A DNA stretch of 64,000 bases, taken from the NCBI GenBank assembly GCA_013823985.1, contig PNNB01000015.1, forward strand, positions 364,899 to 428,898, read 5' to 3'. Positions 1-9,493 of this stretch are shown here, one piece after another; the stretch's first letter is position 1; every line of letters starts with the position of its first letter. The stretch is from Sphingopyxis sp. GTDB lineage: Bacteria; Pseudomonadota; Alphaproteobacteria; Sphingomonadales; Sphingomonadaceae. The notes under the pieces were generated by a model. That model saw only the letters and a program-made list of their open reading frames with translations. It was not told the origin of the DNA and did not search any database. The position numbers and the translations under genes were made by a program.

Positions 1-179
1 AGGCGTTTCTCGGCCTCGCCAGCGATGCCACCCGGATCATCAGCGGCATTGCGGAAGGGCCAGTCACCCGCCTTGCAAACGGCGTGGTTCATGCGGGCAA
101 GGTTGCCCTCAAACCCTTTATAGACAGCGAGATTGCGCCCTTGGCCGCATTCGCGCGCAAAGCGGAATTTGTGTTTTGA
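1..179 (+). CDS. Protein-L-isoaspartate O-methyltransferase family protein, C-terminal fragment
   Basis: Only the last 58 codons lie in the window, in the frame beginning at base 3 and ending at TGA 177-179; the start is off the left edge. The tail ends APLAAFARKAEFVF, which resembles the C-terminus of pcm-like proteins annotated next to tolC in sphingomonads. The family uses SAM to methylate isoaspartyl residues in damaged proteins. No SAM-binding motif is visible in this piece, so the call rests on the tail and on gene order. The stop overlaps the TTG start of the next gene (TTGA), suggesting translational coupling. Confidence 0.7.
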   Translation, partial: AFLGLASDATRIISGIAEGPVTRLANGVVHAGKVALKPFIDSEIAPLAAFARKAEFVF

Positions 180-1639
180 GCCCGCGGCGTCTTCTTGTCG
201 CGACCCTGCTCGGGTCCACCCTGTTCAGTGCATCTGCCTCGGCGGATACGCTGCGCGATGCTTTGGTTTCGGCCTATGAAACCAACCCTAGTCTGACCGC
301 CGCTCGCGAAGGACAAAAGGCCACCAATGAGGGTGTGCCGCTGGCCAAGGCCAATGGCCGACCCGATGTGACCGTCCAGCCGACCTATTTTGAAAATATC
401 ATGCAGGATGGCGGATCGTCGGTCACGCAAGCGCGTGGTGTGAATATCAACGGTACTGTTTCGGCCCCGCTTTATGCTGGTGGCGGAATCCGCAACGCGA
501 TCCGCGCCGCCGAAAATCGTGTGGAAGCCGGATTTGCAAATCTGCGCGGAACCGAGAGCGCGATTTTCTCGGCTGTTGTGGGCGCTTATATGGATGTCAT
601 TCGGGACGAATCCATTGTCGAACTCAACCGCGCGCAAGTCGGCGTTTTGACCGTCAATCTGGAAGCAACCCGTGACCGGTTTGAAATTGGCGATTTGACC
701 CGTACCGATGTTGCCCAGTCCGAAGCCCGTCTGGCGCTCGCGACCAGCAGCCTCGAATCGGCGCGTGCCAATCTGATCCGGTCCAAGGAAATCTATATCC
801 AGCTTGTTGGCCGCGAACCCGGCCGCCTGGAAGCACCGCCGCCTTTGCCCAATTTGCCCGAAACGCCGGACACTGCGGTCAATGTCGCGCTGGAAAATAA
901 TCCCGACCTGATTTCGGCGCGCGAAGGTCGCGAGGCCGCCAGTTTTGACCGCCGTGCCGCCAACGCAGCACGTTTGCCGACCGTGAGCGTCTTTACTTCG
1001 CCGTCCTACAGCAACGCGCTCAATTCGGTATCGTCCAATATCCCCGGTTTCCAGGCGGATAACAGCTCGTTTACGGCGCAGGCCGGTGTCCGGGCAACCA
1101 TCCCCTTGTATCAGGGTGGCCAGCCCGCCGCACAAATCCGGCAGGCGCAGGCCCGTCTTGGTCAGGCGCAAGAACTGGAAATCGCTGCCGAGCGTGAGGT
1201 GATTGCCCAAACGCGCGCGTCCTATGCCAGCTGGAAAGCCGCGCAGGATGTCATCCGCGCTTCGGAACGTGCCGTTTCGGCGAACGAACTGTCGCTCGAA
1301 GGCACACGGGCCGAAAACAGCGTGGGCAACCGCACCATTCTCGACATTTTGAATGCCGAGCAGGAATTGCTGAACAGCAAGGTGCAATTGGTGACCGCAC
1401 GGCGCAATGCCTATGTCGCCGGTTTCACATTGCTCGCCGCAATGGGCCGGGCGGAAGCACGCGATCTGGGCCTTGAAGGCGGCGTTTTGTACGATCCGGT
1501 GGCGGAATATGAAAAGGTCGACAATGCGTGGAATGATTGGGCGTCGCAGCCTGATCCGACCACCAAATCGACACGCACCGTTGACACGCCTGCGCAAAAA
1601 GCAGAAATAGAGCCGATTCCGAGCCAGTTGCGGAAGTAA
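176..1639 (+). CDS. tolC: TolC family outer membrane efflux protein
   Basis: Encodes 487 aa, close to the usual length of TolC-type outer membrane channels, which form the trans-envelope exit duct for type I secretion and RND/MFS efflux pumps. The N-terminus is a signal peptide with a probable cleavage after SASA, before DTLRDALVSAYETNP, the typical opening of the first TolC repeat. Two coiled-coil halves rich in Ala, Gln, Arg and Glu follow (roughly residues 30-215 and 230-430), with the repeat landmarks APLYAGGGIRNAIRAAENRV and IPLYQGGQPAAQIRQAQARL. The start is a TTG overlapping the pcm stop; no in-frame ATG precedes the signal peptide. The last ~50 residues are polar and low in complexity, as in many alphaproteobacterial TolCs. 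No pump gene is adjacent. Confidence 0.93.
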   Translation: MSPRRLLVATLLGSTLFSASASADTLRDALVSAYETNPSLTAAREGQKATNEGVPLAKANGRPDVTVQPTYFENIMQDGGSSVTQARGVNINGTVSAPLYAGGGIRNAIRAAENRVEAGFANLRGTESAIFSAVVGAYMDVIRDESIVELNRAQVGVLTVNLEATRDRFEIGDLTRTDVAQSEARLALATSSLESARANLIRSKEIYIQLVGREPGRLEAPPPLPNLPETPDTAVNVALENNPDLISAREGREAASFDRRAANAARLPTVSVFTSPSYSNALNSVSSNIPGFQADNSSFTAQAGVRATIPLYQGGQPAAQIRQAQARLGQAQELEIAAEREVIAQTRASYASWKAAQDVIRASERAVSANELSLEGTRAENSVGNRTILDILNAEQELLNSKVQLVTARRNAYVAGFTLLAAMGRAEARDLGLEGGVLYDPVAEYEKVDNAWNDWASQPDPTTKSTRTVDTPAQKAEIEPIPSQLRK

Positions 1640-1666
1640 TTCAATCAAGCTGTGGGGAGCTGAAAC

Positions 1667-2095
1667 ATGGCGGAAGGCCGGAACGAACCATCTATGGACG
1701 AAATTCTCTCCTCGATTAAGCGAATCATTGCGGATGATGACCGCAGCCGTCCGGCCGCCAAGCGCGCGCCCAAGGCAGCCGAACCTGTGGAACAGGAAGA
1801 CGAGATTCTCGAACTGACCGAAACAGCGGCAGCCGAGACCGAAATTGACGAAGTTGAGGAAGTACTTCTGGACGATAACAAGGCCCGCAGCCTGCGGCAC
1901 AGCTTCTCGGCATTGCAGACGCTGTCCGAACCCGGCGTTGCGCCGCAAATCGTACGTTCGGGCGAAACCTCGCTTGAGGGTCTGACCCGTGACCTGTTGC
2001 GCCCGATGCTGAAAGATTGGCTCGACACCAACCTGCCCCCGATCGTCGAAGCGATGGTCGAGCGCGAGATCAACCGCATCACCAAAAAGGGCTGA
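1667..2095 (+). CDS. popZ: PopZ / DUF2497 family polar organizing protein
   Basis: Encodes a 142-aa acidic protein. The N-terminal motif MDEILSSIKRIIADDD (about residues 9-24) is the signature of DUF2497, the family containing Caulobacter PopZ, which self-assembles into a polar matrix and anchors ParB-parS and cell-cycle regulators. A Glu/Pro-rich, probably disordered linker follows (about 25-75), then a C-terminal helical region (LEGLTRDLLRPMLKDWLDTNLPPIVEAMVE split across about 100-130) matching the oligomerization part. It is shorter than Caulobacter PopZ because the acidic linker is reduced. A likely RBS (GGGGAGCTGAAAC) precedes the ATG. The stop overlaps the next start (TGATG). Location next to valS and tolC is typical of the family in alphaproteobacteria. 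Confidence 0.9.
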   Translation: MAEGRNEPSMDEILSSIKRIIADDDRSRPAAKRAPKAAEPVEQEDEILELTETAAAETEIDEVEEVLLDDNKARSLRHSFSALQTLSEPGVAPQIVRSGETSLEGLTRDLLRPMLKDWLDTNLPPIVEAMVEREINRITKKG

Positions 2096-3432
2096 TGCAC
2101 GGCGCACGGCTTTTGGCGCTTTCACTGGCGCTAAGTTCCGCGCCGGTTCTTGCCGAACCCCTTTATATCGAAGCCGGTCGGCTGGTCGACGTGACCAGCG
2201 GAACCGTCCGCACGGGTCAGTGTATCCATATCGTCCGTGACTGGATCGAATCCGTCGCCCCCTGCGGCGAAACGCCCAAAAATGCCCGCCGGATCGACTG
2301 GTCCGGCCTGACGGTTTTGCCGGGCCTGATGGACCTGCATACGCATCTGGCCGATGCGGGGCAGAATTCCGACATTGCCCTGCCGCTCAATACATCGCCT
2401 TCCGAAACCGCGCTGATCGGCGCGCATAATGCCCGGCTGACCCTGGAGGCAGGCTTTACCACCGTGCGCGATGTGGGCACCTATCGCGGTCTGACCGATG
2501 TCGTGCTGCGCAATGCGATTAACGCAGGGCTTGTGCCGGGGCCGCGTATGTTCGTGGCCGGGGCCTATATCACCATCCCCAAGGGCGGGGGGGAGTTGAA
2601 TGGCGTAATCCCCAATGAAAAGCTTCCCGACGATATGCGGCTGGGGGTGGCGAGCACGCCCGAGGAAGCCAAGGCGAAGACCGAGTTTCTGATCGCGAAC
2701 GGCGCCGACTTTATCAAGACCATCGCCACGGGCGCGGTGCTTGCGATCGGCACCGAACCGGGCGAGCCTGAAATGACCGAAGAGCAGCTGCGCGCCGTGG
2801 TCCAGGCCGCCAAGGGCAAAGGGCCTAAAAGGCCGCAGCGCGATGCACCCGCCGACGCGCTGATTGTCCCTGTGCTGCCCACCGACATTTTCGTCACCGC
2901 GCACGCCCATGGTGCCGTCGGCATCAAGAACGCCATCCGTGCCGGTGTACGCTCTATCGAACATGCCAGCCTGATCGACGACGAGGCGCTGGCCATGGCG
3001 AAGAAGGCGGGGACCTGGCTGGTCATGGACATCTACAATGGCGACTATATCAACGATATCGGCACCAAAGAGGGCTGGCCCGAAGAATATCTCCGCAAGA
3101 ATCGCGAGACCACCGACGTCCAGCGCGAAGGCTTTGCCAAAGCGGTCAAGATGGGCGTCAAGATCGCCTATGGTACCGACAGCGGCGTCTATCCCCATGG
3201 CCTGAACGGGCGGCAGTTCGCCTATATGGTCCGCTATGGCATGACCCCGATGCAGGCCATCCAGTCCGCCACCATCCGCGCCGCCGAATTGCTCGACAAG
3301 GACGATCAATTGGGCAGCATCACCCCCGGGTTCATGGCCGATCTGGTCGCGGTGAAGGGCGACCCGCTGACCGACATCCGCGTGCTGGAAAATGTAACGC
3401 ATGTGATCAAGGACGGGGTGCTGGTCAAATAG
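2095..3432 (+). CDS. Secreted metal-dependent amidohydrolase (imidazolonepropionase/prolidase-like)
   Basis: Encodes 445 aa. The ATG at 2095 overlaps the popZ stop and gives a clear signal peptide (LLALSLALSSAPVLA|EP), so I prefer it to upstream in-frame positions. Amidohydrolase-superfamily marks appear in order: the metal-binding HTH in GLMDLHTHLAD, FIKTIATGAV (candidate carboxylated Lys), TAHAHG, SIEHAS and YGTDSG (catalytic Asp). Periplasmic members related to Xaa-Pro/Xaa-Arg dipeptidases look like this, so a peptide or cyclic-amide substrate is likely but not proven. A stretch of about 22 residues (after AAKGKG and before FVTAHAHG) looks like an insertion compared with the family, where the strand normally follows directly. 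A terminator hairpin lies 26 nt downstream. Confidence 0.88.
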   Translation: MHGARLLALSLALSSAPVLAEPLYIEAGRLVDVTSGTVRTGQCIHIVRDWIESVAPCGETPKNARRIDWSGLTVLPGLMDLHTHLADAGQNSDIALPLNTSPSETALIGAHNARLTLEAGFTTVRDVGTYRGLTDVVLRNAINAGLVPGPRMFVAGAYITIPKGGGELNGVIPNEKLPDDMRLGVASTPEEAKAKTEFLIANGADFIKTIATGAVLAIGTEPGEPEMTEEQLRAVVQAAKGKGPKRPQRDAPADALIVPVLPTDIFVTAHAHGAVGIKNAIRAGVRSIEHASLIDDEALAMAKKAGTWLVMDIYNGDYINDIGTKEGWPEEYLRKNRETTDVQREGFAKAVKMGVKIAYGTDSGVYPHGLNGRQFAYMVRYGMTPMQAIQSATIRAAELLDKDDQLGSITPGFMADLVAVKGDPLTDIRVLENVTHVIKDGVLVK

Positions 3433-3458
3433 CGGACCGCCGCCGCACATAAACAAAA

Positions 3459-3478
3459 GGGCGGGGAAAGCCCCGCCC
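3459..3478 (+). terminator. Hairpin terminator after the amidohydrolase gene
   Basis: Perfect 8-bp stem GGGCGGGG / CCCCGCCC with an AAAG loop, preceded by A residues and followed by a mixed T-containing stretch (GTCTGTCGTCTT). It lies between the end of the tolC-popZ-amidohydrolase run and the convergent minus-strand microprotein gene, so it probably acts in both directions. Confidence 0.75.
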
Positions 3479-3506
3479 GTCTGTCGTCTTCAGATCTGTT
3501 TTCCGA

Positions 3507-3578
3507 TTACACCATGGTAACCGAGAAAAGCAGGCCGCTGAGCGCAACTGCGCCGATAAAGCTAGCCAGTTTCTGCAT
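3507..3578 (-). CDS. 23-residue hydrophobic microprotein
   Basis: An ATG at 3578 opens a 23-codon frame ending TAA, reading MQKLASFIGAVAL then SGLLFSVTMV. It has a good ribosome site (GAGAAGGAATGAAAC, AAGGA core) at normal spacing. The peptide is one hydrophobic segment long enough to cross the membrane, with a single Lys near the N-terminus. It sits between two convergent hairpin/stop regions and is transcribed divergently from the S9 peptidase. I do not recognise a function; a membrane microprotein, a small type-I-toxin-like peptide or a regulatory leader are possible. The strong RBS and clean framing support translation more than the length does. Confidence 0.5.
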   Translation of the reverse strand: MQKLASFIGAVALSGLLFSVTMV

Positions 3579-3729
3579 GTTTCATTCCTTCTCATGTGCC
3601 GCACAGCCACCAAAATGGCCGGGTCGTCCGTTCGAAGGCATCCTTTATGTTTTTGTTATGCCGCCCAAATAGGGTGCAAAGGTTAAAACTCAATTGATTT
3701 AGTAGATAAGACAGTTGCAGAAATGTAAA

Positions 3730-3744
3730 CGTAGCATCGCTACG
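3730..3744. repeat. Short inverted repeat upstream of the S9 peptidase gene
   Basis: CGTAGC-ATC-GCTACG is a perfect 6-bp inverted repeat with a 3-nt loop, 52 nt before the peptidase ATG, in an AT-richer stretch (3640-3780) that must hold the promoters of both the microprotein (minus) and the peptidase (plus). It could be an operator or a 5' UTR hairpin. I found no convincing sigma-70 pair around it. Confidence 0.35.
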
Positions 3745-3795
3745 CCGAAGGTAATTTTCTTGCGCGCGACCGTCAGGATGACTAGCCTGCCGCCC

Positions 3796-5847
3796 ATGAA
3801 AAAATCCCTATTGATCGCCGCCCTTATCGGCGCCTCCGCCCTGTCCACCCCCGCCTTTGCCCGCCCGATGACGGAGACGGATCTTGCCACGATGAAGCGC
3901 CTGTCGGGGGCCACCGCATCGCCCGACGGCACCATGATCGCCTATCAGGTGCGCGAGACGGATCTGGACGCAAACAAGGGCCGGACCGATCTGTATCTGC
4001 TGAAGCTTGGCACGCCCAATGCGCAACCGGTCCTGTTCGCCTCCAAGCCCGACAAGAATGAGCATGACCCCGCCTTTTCCCCCGACGGCAAAAGCATTTT
4101 CTACATCAGCAATGAAAGCGGGTCGGACCAGATCTGGCGCTATGATCTCGCCAGCGGCATGTCCACACAGGCGAGCAATTTCAAGACCGACGTCAGCGGT
4201 TTCAAGATTTCGCCCGATGGCCAGAAATTCGCCGTCTGGGGCGATATCGCGCGGGACTGCATGGAATTTGGCTGCGAAAAGGATGGCGATACGTCGAAAC
4301 CGGGCCCCGGCACCGGCCGCGAATATGACCAGTTGATGCTCCGCCACTGGGACGCATGGGAAACGCCGGGCAATTACAGCCGCATCTTCACCGTCGTACT
4401 GGGCGCAGACAACAAGCTCGGCACGCTGGGCGTTGCGATGGACGGCGATCTGGTCGGCGATGCTCCCTCCAAGCCCTTTGGCGGTGGCGAGGAAATCAGT
4501 TGGGCCGCCGACAGCAGCGGCATTGCATTCACCTTACGCAAGGCGGATGCGAACGAAGCCAAGTCGACCAATCTCGACATCTACGGTGCATCGCTCAAAT
4601 CAAAGGAAGTGATCAACTTCACCGCCGACAATGCCGGCACCGACACAACCCCCGCCGCATCGCCCGACGGCAAATGGCTGGCGTGGACGTCGATGGCGCG
4701 CGCCACCTATGAGGCGGACCGGCTGGTCGTGAAGCTCATGGATCTGAAGAGCGGCAAGGTCACCGCGCTGACGGACAAATGGGACCGCTCGGTCGGTTCG
4801 CTGGCGTGGGCCCCCGATAGCAAGAGCCTGCTCGTCACCGCGCAGGATACGCTCGAAACCCCGCTGTTCCGTGTCGACCTGAAAGGCAAGGTCACGCGCC
4901 TGACCGAGCGGGGCAATATTGCCGAGGTCGTGCCGCTGAAAAATGGCAGCATCGTCTACGCGATCAACAGCATCTCCGGACCGTCCGACCTTGTTCTGAT
5001 GGACGCCAAGGGCAAGACGACACGGCTGACCAATGTGAACGCGCAGGCCACCGCCGCGCTTGACCCCGTCAATTACCAGAAGTTCGATTTCGCCGGCGCC
5101 AATGGCGAACAGGTCTTCGGCCAGATCGTCAAACCGCAGAACGCGACCGGCAAGCTGCCGGTGCTGCTGCTGGTCCATGGCGGGCCGCAAAGCTCGTTCA
5201 ACAATAGCTGGTCTTACCGCTGGAACCCTGCCGTCATGGCGTCACAGGGCTATGCCGTGGTCACGATCGATTTCCACGGGTCGACAGGCTATGGCCAGAA
5301 ATTCACCGACAGCATCAACAAAAACTGGGGCGGCTGGCCGCTGGAGGATTTGCAAAAGGGCATGGCGGCGGTCGGCAAGATCGACGGCCAGCTTGATACC
5401 GCCAACGCCTGCGCGCTGGGCGGGTCCTATGGGGGCTATATGATGAACTGGATTGCGGGCAACTGGCCCGACCGGTTCAAATGCCTTGTCACCCATGCCG
5501 GGATTTTCGACTTGCGCGCCATGGCCTATGAAACCGAGGAATTATGGTTCGACCAGTGGGACAATGGCGGGCCATGGACGACGCGGCCCGACGCCGAAAA
5601 GTGGAATCCGGTCAACCATGTCGCCAAATGGAAAACCCCGACGCTCGTGATCCATGGCGAGAAAGATTACCGCATCCCCTATTCGCAAAGCCTCGCCGCC
5701 TTCACCGCCTTGCAGCAGCAGGGCGTGGAATCGAAGCTGCTGGTCTTCCCGGACGAGAACCACTGGATATTGAAACCCAAAAATTCGATCCAGTGGCACC
5801 AGACCGTGTTCAAATGGGTCGATAAGCATCTGAAGGGTAGCAAATAA
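3796..5847 (+). CDS. S9 family serine peptidase (dipeptidyl/acylaminoacyl peptidase type), secreted
   Basis: Encodes 683 aa from ATG 3796, which begins a textbook signal peptide (KKSLLIAALIGASALSTPAFA). An in-frame ATG 17 nt upstream is possible. The N-terminal ~420 residues contain TolB/WD40-like propeller repeats (ASPDGTMIAYQ, AFSPDGKSIFYIS, AASPDGKWLAW, AWAPDSKSLL). The C-terminal alpha/beta-hydrolase domain has the nucleophile elbow GGSYGGYMM (Ser544), the Asp region HGEKDYRIP and the catalytic His in DENHW. The family removes dipeptides or acylated residues from the N-termini of peptides; the periplasm is the expected site. The start of valS lies 75 nt downstream on the same strand. Confidence 0.93.
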   Translation: MKKSLLIAALIGASALSTPAFARPMTETDLATMKRLSGATASPDGTMIAYQVRETDLDANKGRTDLYLLKLGTPNAQPVLFASKPDKNEHDPAFSPDGKSIFYISNESGSDQIWRYDLASGMSTQASNFKTDVSGFKISPDGQKFAVWGDIARDCMEFGCEKDGDTSKPGPGTGREYDQLMLRHWDAWETPGNYSRIFTVVLGADNKLGTLGVAMDGDLVGDAPSKPFGGGEEISWAADSSGIAFTLRKADANEAKSTNLDIYGASLKSKEVINFTADNAGTDTTPAASPDGKWLAWTSMARATYEADRLVVKLMDLKSGKVTALTDKWDRSVGSLAWAPDSKSLLVTAQDTLETPLFRVDLKGKVTRLTERGNIAEVVPLKNGSIVYAINSISGPSDLVLMDAKGKTTRLTNVNAQATAALDPVNYQKFDFAGANGEQVFGQIVKPQNATGKLPVLLLVHGGPQSSFNNSWSYRWNPAVMASQGYAVVTIDFHGSTGYGQKFTDSINKNWGGWPLEDLQKGMAAVGKIDGQLDTANACALGGSYGGYMMNWIAGNWPDRFKCLVTHAGIFDLRAMAYETEELWFDQWDNGGPWTTRPDAEKWNPVNHVAKWKTPTLVIHGEKDYRIPYSQSLAAFTALQQQGVESKLLVFPDENHWILKPKNSIQWHQTVFKWVDKHLKGSK

Positions 5848-5922
5848 GCCCGGGGCCGGGACTGCCATGCTGCCTGTTTGAAAACCTTGCCCAATCGCGC
5901 CTGCGCTGGCAAAGGCAGCGGC

Positions 5923-8580
5923 ATGACTATCGACAAGACGTTTGACCCCGCCGCGATTGAGGCGAAATGGTATGCCCATTGGGAATCGACCGGCGCGTTC
6001 CGCCCTGAACGCCCGAATGCGGAGCCCTATACGATCGTCAACCCGCCGCCCAATGTGACGGGCAGCCTGCATATCGGCCATGCGCTCGACAACACGCTGC
6101 AGGACATATTGATCCGCCACGCCCGTTTGCAGGGCAAGGATGCGCTGTGGGTCGTCGGCATGGACCATGCGGGTATCGCCACGCAAATGGTGGTCGAACG
6201 GCAAATGGCGCTGAAGCAGCAAAAGCGCACCGATTTCACGCGCGACGAATTTGTCGCCAAGGTCTGGGAATGGAAAGAGGAAAGCGGCGGCGAGATTACG
6301 GGCCAGCTGCGCCGTCTGGGCTGTTCCATGGACTGGGAAAATGAACGCTTCACCATGGATGAAGGGTTCAGCAAGGCCGTCATCAAGGTGTTCGTCGACC
6401 TGTATAACCAGGGCCTGCTCTACCGCGACAAGCGCCTCGTCAACTGGGACCCGGGCCTGAAAACCGCGATCTCCGACCTTGAGGTCGAGACGCGCGAAAT
6501 CAACGGCAAATTCTGGCACTTCCACTATCCGCTGGAAGATGGCAGCGGCCATATCAGCGTGGCGACGACGCGTCCCGAAACCATGCTGGCCGACATGGCC
6601 GTCGCGGTGAACCCGTCGGATGAGCGTTACGCGCATCTGGTCTGCAAGAAGGTACGCCTGCCGATTACCGGCCGCCTGATCCCGATTGTAACCGACGAAC
6701 ATGCCGATCCCGAACTGGGGTCTGGCGCGGTGAAGATCACCCCGGGCCACGACTTCAACGATTTCGAAGTCGGCAAGCGCGCCGGGTTCAAACCGGCCGA
6801 CATGCTCAACATGCTTGATGCCGAAGCACGGGTGGTGCAGACCGCCGACGGCCTGATCCCCGCCGACTATCTCGGCATGGACCGGTTCGATGCGCGCAAG
6901 AAGGTTGTCGAGGCGATCGAAGCCGCCGGACTGCTCGAACGCATCGAAGACCGCGTCATCCAGACCCCTTATGGCGACCGCAGCGCGCAGGTCATCGAAC
7001 CGTGGCTGACCGACCAATGGTATGTCGACGCCGAAACGCTCGCCAAGCCCGCCATCGAAGCGGTGCGCAGCGGCGCGATCGATATCGTGCCCAAGTCGTG
7101 GGAGAAAACCTATTTCAACTGGATGGAAAACATCCAGCCCTGGTGCGTGTCCCGCCAACTATGGTGGGGCCACCAGATACCGGCATGGTTTGCCAGCGAC
7201 GGCACATGCTATGTCGCCGAAGACGAAACAGGCGCGCAGGCGCTGGCAGGTGAGGGCGTGGCCCTGACCCGCGACCCCGACGTGCTCGACACATGGTTCT
7301 CTTCCGCGCTCTGGCCGTTCGGTACGCTGGGCTGGCCCGATCAGACCAGCGAACTCCAGCGCCATTACCCCAATGACGTGCTCATTTCCGGATTCGACAT
7401 CCTGTTCTTCTGGGATGCACGAATGGCGATGCAGGGCATCCACTTCATGAAGGAAGTGCCGTGGAAGACGCTGTATCTCCACGGCCTCGTCCGCGCCGCC
7501 GACGGCAGCAAGATGTCGAAGTCAAAGGGGAATACTGTCGACCCTCTGGGCCTGATCGACCAATATGGGGCCGATGCGCTGCGTTTCTTCATGGCGGCGA
7601 TGGAAAGCCAGGGCCGCGACATCAAGATGGATGAAAGCCGCGTTGCCGGTTACCGCAATTTCGCAACCAAATTGTGGAACGCCGCACGCTTTGCCCAATC
7701 AAACGGCATCGGCGGATCGCACAGCATCAGCGCGCCCAAGGCCGAGCTTGCCGTCAACCGCTGGATCATTGGCGAAGTTGTCGAAACGGTCGAGAAACTG
7801 AACAAGGCCTTCGCCGAATTCCGGTTCGACGGCATGGCCGATGCCATCTACCATTTTGTCTGGGACCAGTTCTGCGACTGGTATCTGGAGCTTATCAAAC
7901 CTGCCTTCGTCGATGGCGAGAAGCAGGACATGGACGCCGAATCGCAAAGGGTAGCGGGCTGGGTGCTCGACCAGATATTGGTGATGCTGCATCCCTTCAT
8001 GCCCTTTGTGACCGAAGAATTATGGCACGCGCTCGCCGATCCGGCGCAGCCCCGCGCCTATGACCTGATCCACGCCAAATGGCCCGAGCCTGCGGCCGAC
8101 GTCGACGCCGAAGCAAAGGCGGAGGTCGAATGGCTGATCCGTCTGGTCGGTGAAGTGCGGACCGCGAAGAACGAACTGGGCATCGCCCCGGGCGCAAAGA
8201 TGGACGCGTTTGTCCGCGATGCGTCGCCCGCCACGCAGGCCCGTATTGCCCGTCAACAATCGGCATTGGCGCGACTGGCGCGGCTCGATTCGGTGACCCC
8301 CGGTGACGCGCCGGAAGGTGGATCGGTCCAGCTTGTGGTGGACGAGGCAACCTTTGTCCTGCCCCTGGCCGGTGTCATCGACCTTGATGCCGAACGTGCG
8401 CGCATCAGCAAGGCGATCGAAGCGGCCACCAAAGAGGCAGCTTCACTCGCCGGACGCTTGTCGAATGCGGCCTTCGTCGAAAAGGCCAAGCCCGAAGCGG
8501 TCGAAAAGGCACGCGCCGACCATGCCGAAAAGACCGCCGAGGCCGAGCGCCTGTCGGCGGCGCTTGCGCGCCTGGGATGA
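5923..8580 (+). CDS. valS: Valyl-tRNA synthetase
   Basis: Encodes 885 aa, the usual length for the class Ia enzyme that charges tRNA-Val. The HIGH motif is at residues 50-53 (within [14 protein letters not shown]) and KMSKS at 530-534. The large CP1 editing domain lies between ([37 protein letters not shown]). A tRNA-binding anticodon domain and a C-terminal coiled-coil arm (from about residue 820, rich in Ala, Glu, Lys) complete the architecture. ATG 5923 follows AAAGGCAGC and yields [17 protein letters not shown], the normal N-terminus. The stop overlaps the next start (ATGA). Confidence 0.98.
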   Translation: MTIDKTFDPAAIEAKWYAHWESTGAFRPERPNAEPYTIVNPPPNVTGSLHIGHALDNTLQDILIRHARLQGKDALWVVGMDHAGIATQMVVERQMALKQQKRTDFTRDEFVAKVWEWKEESGGEITGQLRRLGCSMDWENERFTMDEGFSKAVIKVFVDLYNQGLLYRDKRLVNWDPGLKTAISDLEVETREINGKFWHFHYPLEDGSGHISVATTRPETMLADMAVAVNPSDERYAHLVCKKVRLPITGRLIPIVTDEHADPELGSGAVKITPGHDFNDFEVGKRAGFKPADMLNMLDAEARVVQTADGLIPADYLGMDRFDARKKVVEAIEAAGLLERIEDRVIQTPYGDRSAQVIEPWLTDQWYVDAETLAKPAIEAVRSGAIDIVPKSWEKTYFNWMENIQPWCVSRQLWWGHQIPAWFASDGTCYVAEDETGAQALAGEGVALTRDPDVLDTWFSSALWPFGTLGWPDQTSELQRHYPNDVLISGFDILFFWDARMAMQGIHFMKEVPWKTLYLHGLVRAADGSKMSKSKGNTVDPLGLIDQYGADALRFFMAAMESQGRDIKMDESRVAGYRNFATKLWNAARFAQSNGIGGSHSISAPKAELAVNRWIIGEVVETVEKLNKAFAEFRFDGMADAIYHFVWDQFCDWYLELIKPAFVDGEKQDMDAESQRVAGWVLDQILVMLHPFMPFVTEELWHALADPAQPRAYDLIHAKWPEPAADVDAEAKAEVEWLIRLVGEVRTAKNELGIAPGAKMDAFVRDASPATQARIARQQSALARLARLDSVTPGDAPEGGSVQLVVDEATFVLPLAGVIDLDAERARISKAIEAATKEAASLAGRLSNAAFVEKAKPEAVEKARADHAEKTAEAERLSAALARLG

Positions 8581-9434
8581 AGAAAATCGCGGTCCTTTTC
8601 GCTGCGCTGGGATCGCTTCTGTCCCCTTCCGCCGCAGCCGAAAATGACCGCTCCTCGATTATCACCGGGGTGGTGGATGCCATTGGGCCTTCTGCCATAG
8701 GGCCTTCCACCAGCCAAGCTGGCCCGAACGCCGCATGGATTGGTGTCGTGACACTGGTGGCGTGGCGGTCGGACGATGGCCCTGTCGAAGTATCGCCCCT
8801 TCGGATCGAACATCCGCTGGGTCACGGGTTACCATCCTCGGATCCATGGATGGCGTCGTTCCGACCGCGCATGGTGGTAAAGATCCGGATCGCCGGTGAA
8901 GTCGGGACGAAGGGTCTTTGGCCCTTTGCCAAATTTGCCGAAAATCTGGGTGAGGCCGAAGACAGGGAATTAGTGCAAGCCGCAGACCCGATCCTGAATC
9001 CCCCCGACTTTGTCGACGCGGACCTGGGGCGCTTTGTCGCCGACCCACGCTTGCCCGACAGTTTCGGGGGGAAGGCAAAATGGCTCGGCGAAGACATCGA
9101 CCTGACGCTGACCACGGAATCGCGTGACGAACTTGCCGACCGCGCGGCGACCGCCAAGAAGCTGCTCAAAAATGCGCGGCAGTGGCAGGCCGATGCCGAA
9201 AACAAAATAGTGGAAAAGCTCTATACCCTCTGGGTGGACGAATGGCGTCCGGAAGCGACACCCATCTTGTCGAAAGCCGCCTTTCTGGGCCGGCTGAGCA
9301 AGCCTGCGCTGACCATTTATGAGGATGGCGCGTTCGAGATGGAATTTGGCGACGGCGATCTGTTCGCCGGCCATTGGATATTGGTGCCGGGGTCGTTGGA
9401 CGAAGGTATAGAGGACGCAGATATCGCAGGTTAG
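8577..9434 (+). CDS. Secreted DUF2262 domain protein of unknown function
   Basis: Encodes 285 aa, starting within the valS stop (ATGA). The N-terminus is a signal peptide ([23 protein letters not shown]). The first half resembles nothing I know. The second half, from about residue 165 ([18 protein letters not shown]), matches my memory of DUF2262: a beta-strand, a helix with [16 protein letters not shown], then a conserved tail with [16 protein letters not shown] and a closing DADIAG. Cytoplasmic relatives lack the signal peptide, so export is notable. No catalytic motif is evident. Coupling to valS is probably positional rather than functional. Confidence 0.72.
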   Translation: MKKIAVLFAALGSLLSPSAAAENDRSSIITGVVDAIGPSAIGPSTSQAGPNAAWIGVVTLVAWRSDDGPVEVSPLRIEHPLGHGLPSSDPWMASFRPRMVVKIRIAGEVGTKGLWPFAKFAENLGEAEDRELVQAADPILNPPDFVDADLGRFVADPRLPDSFGGKAKWLGEDIDLTLTTESRDELADRAATAKKLLKNARQWQADAENKIVEKLYTLWVDEWRPEATPILSKAAFLGRLSKPALTIYEDGAFEMEFGDGDLFAGHWILVPGSLDEGIEDADIAG

Positions 9435-9493
9435 CGCCTGCGAAGCGCAGTTTGCGGCTATCCACCGGCGCCCGGCTTTGCCATGACGATGCA

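Noticed and set aside
89..2125. 678-aa minus-strand ORF opposite tolC and popZ
   Set aside because: Exactly antisense to two confident genes, composition driven by GC-rich codon bias, no domain or RBS.
2131..3456. 441-aa minus-strand ORF opposite the amidohydrolase
   Set aside because: Shadow of a well-supported gene; His/Gly-rich low-quality translation.
5542..7158. 538-aa minus-strand ORF across the S9 peptidase and valS
   Set aside because: Antisense to two clear enzymes with intact motifs.
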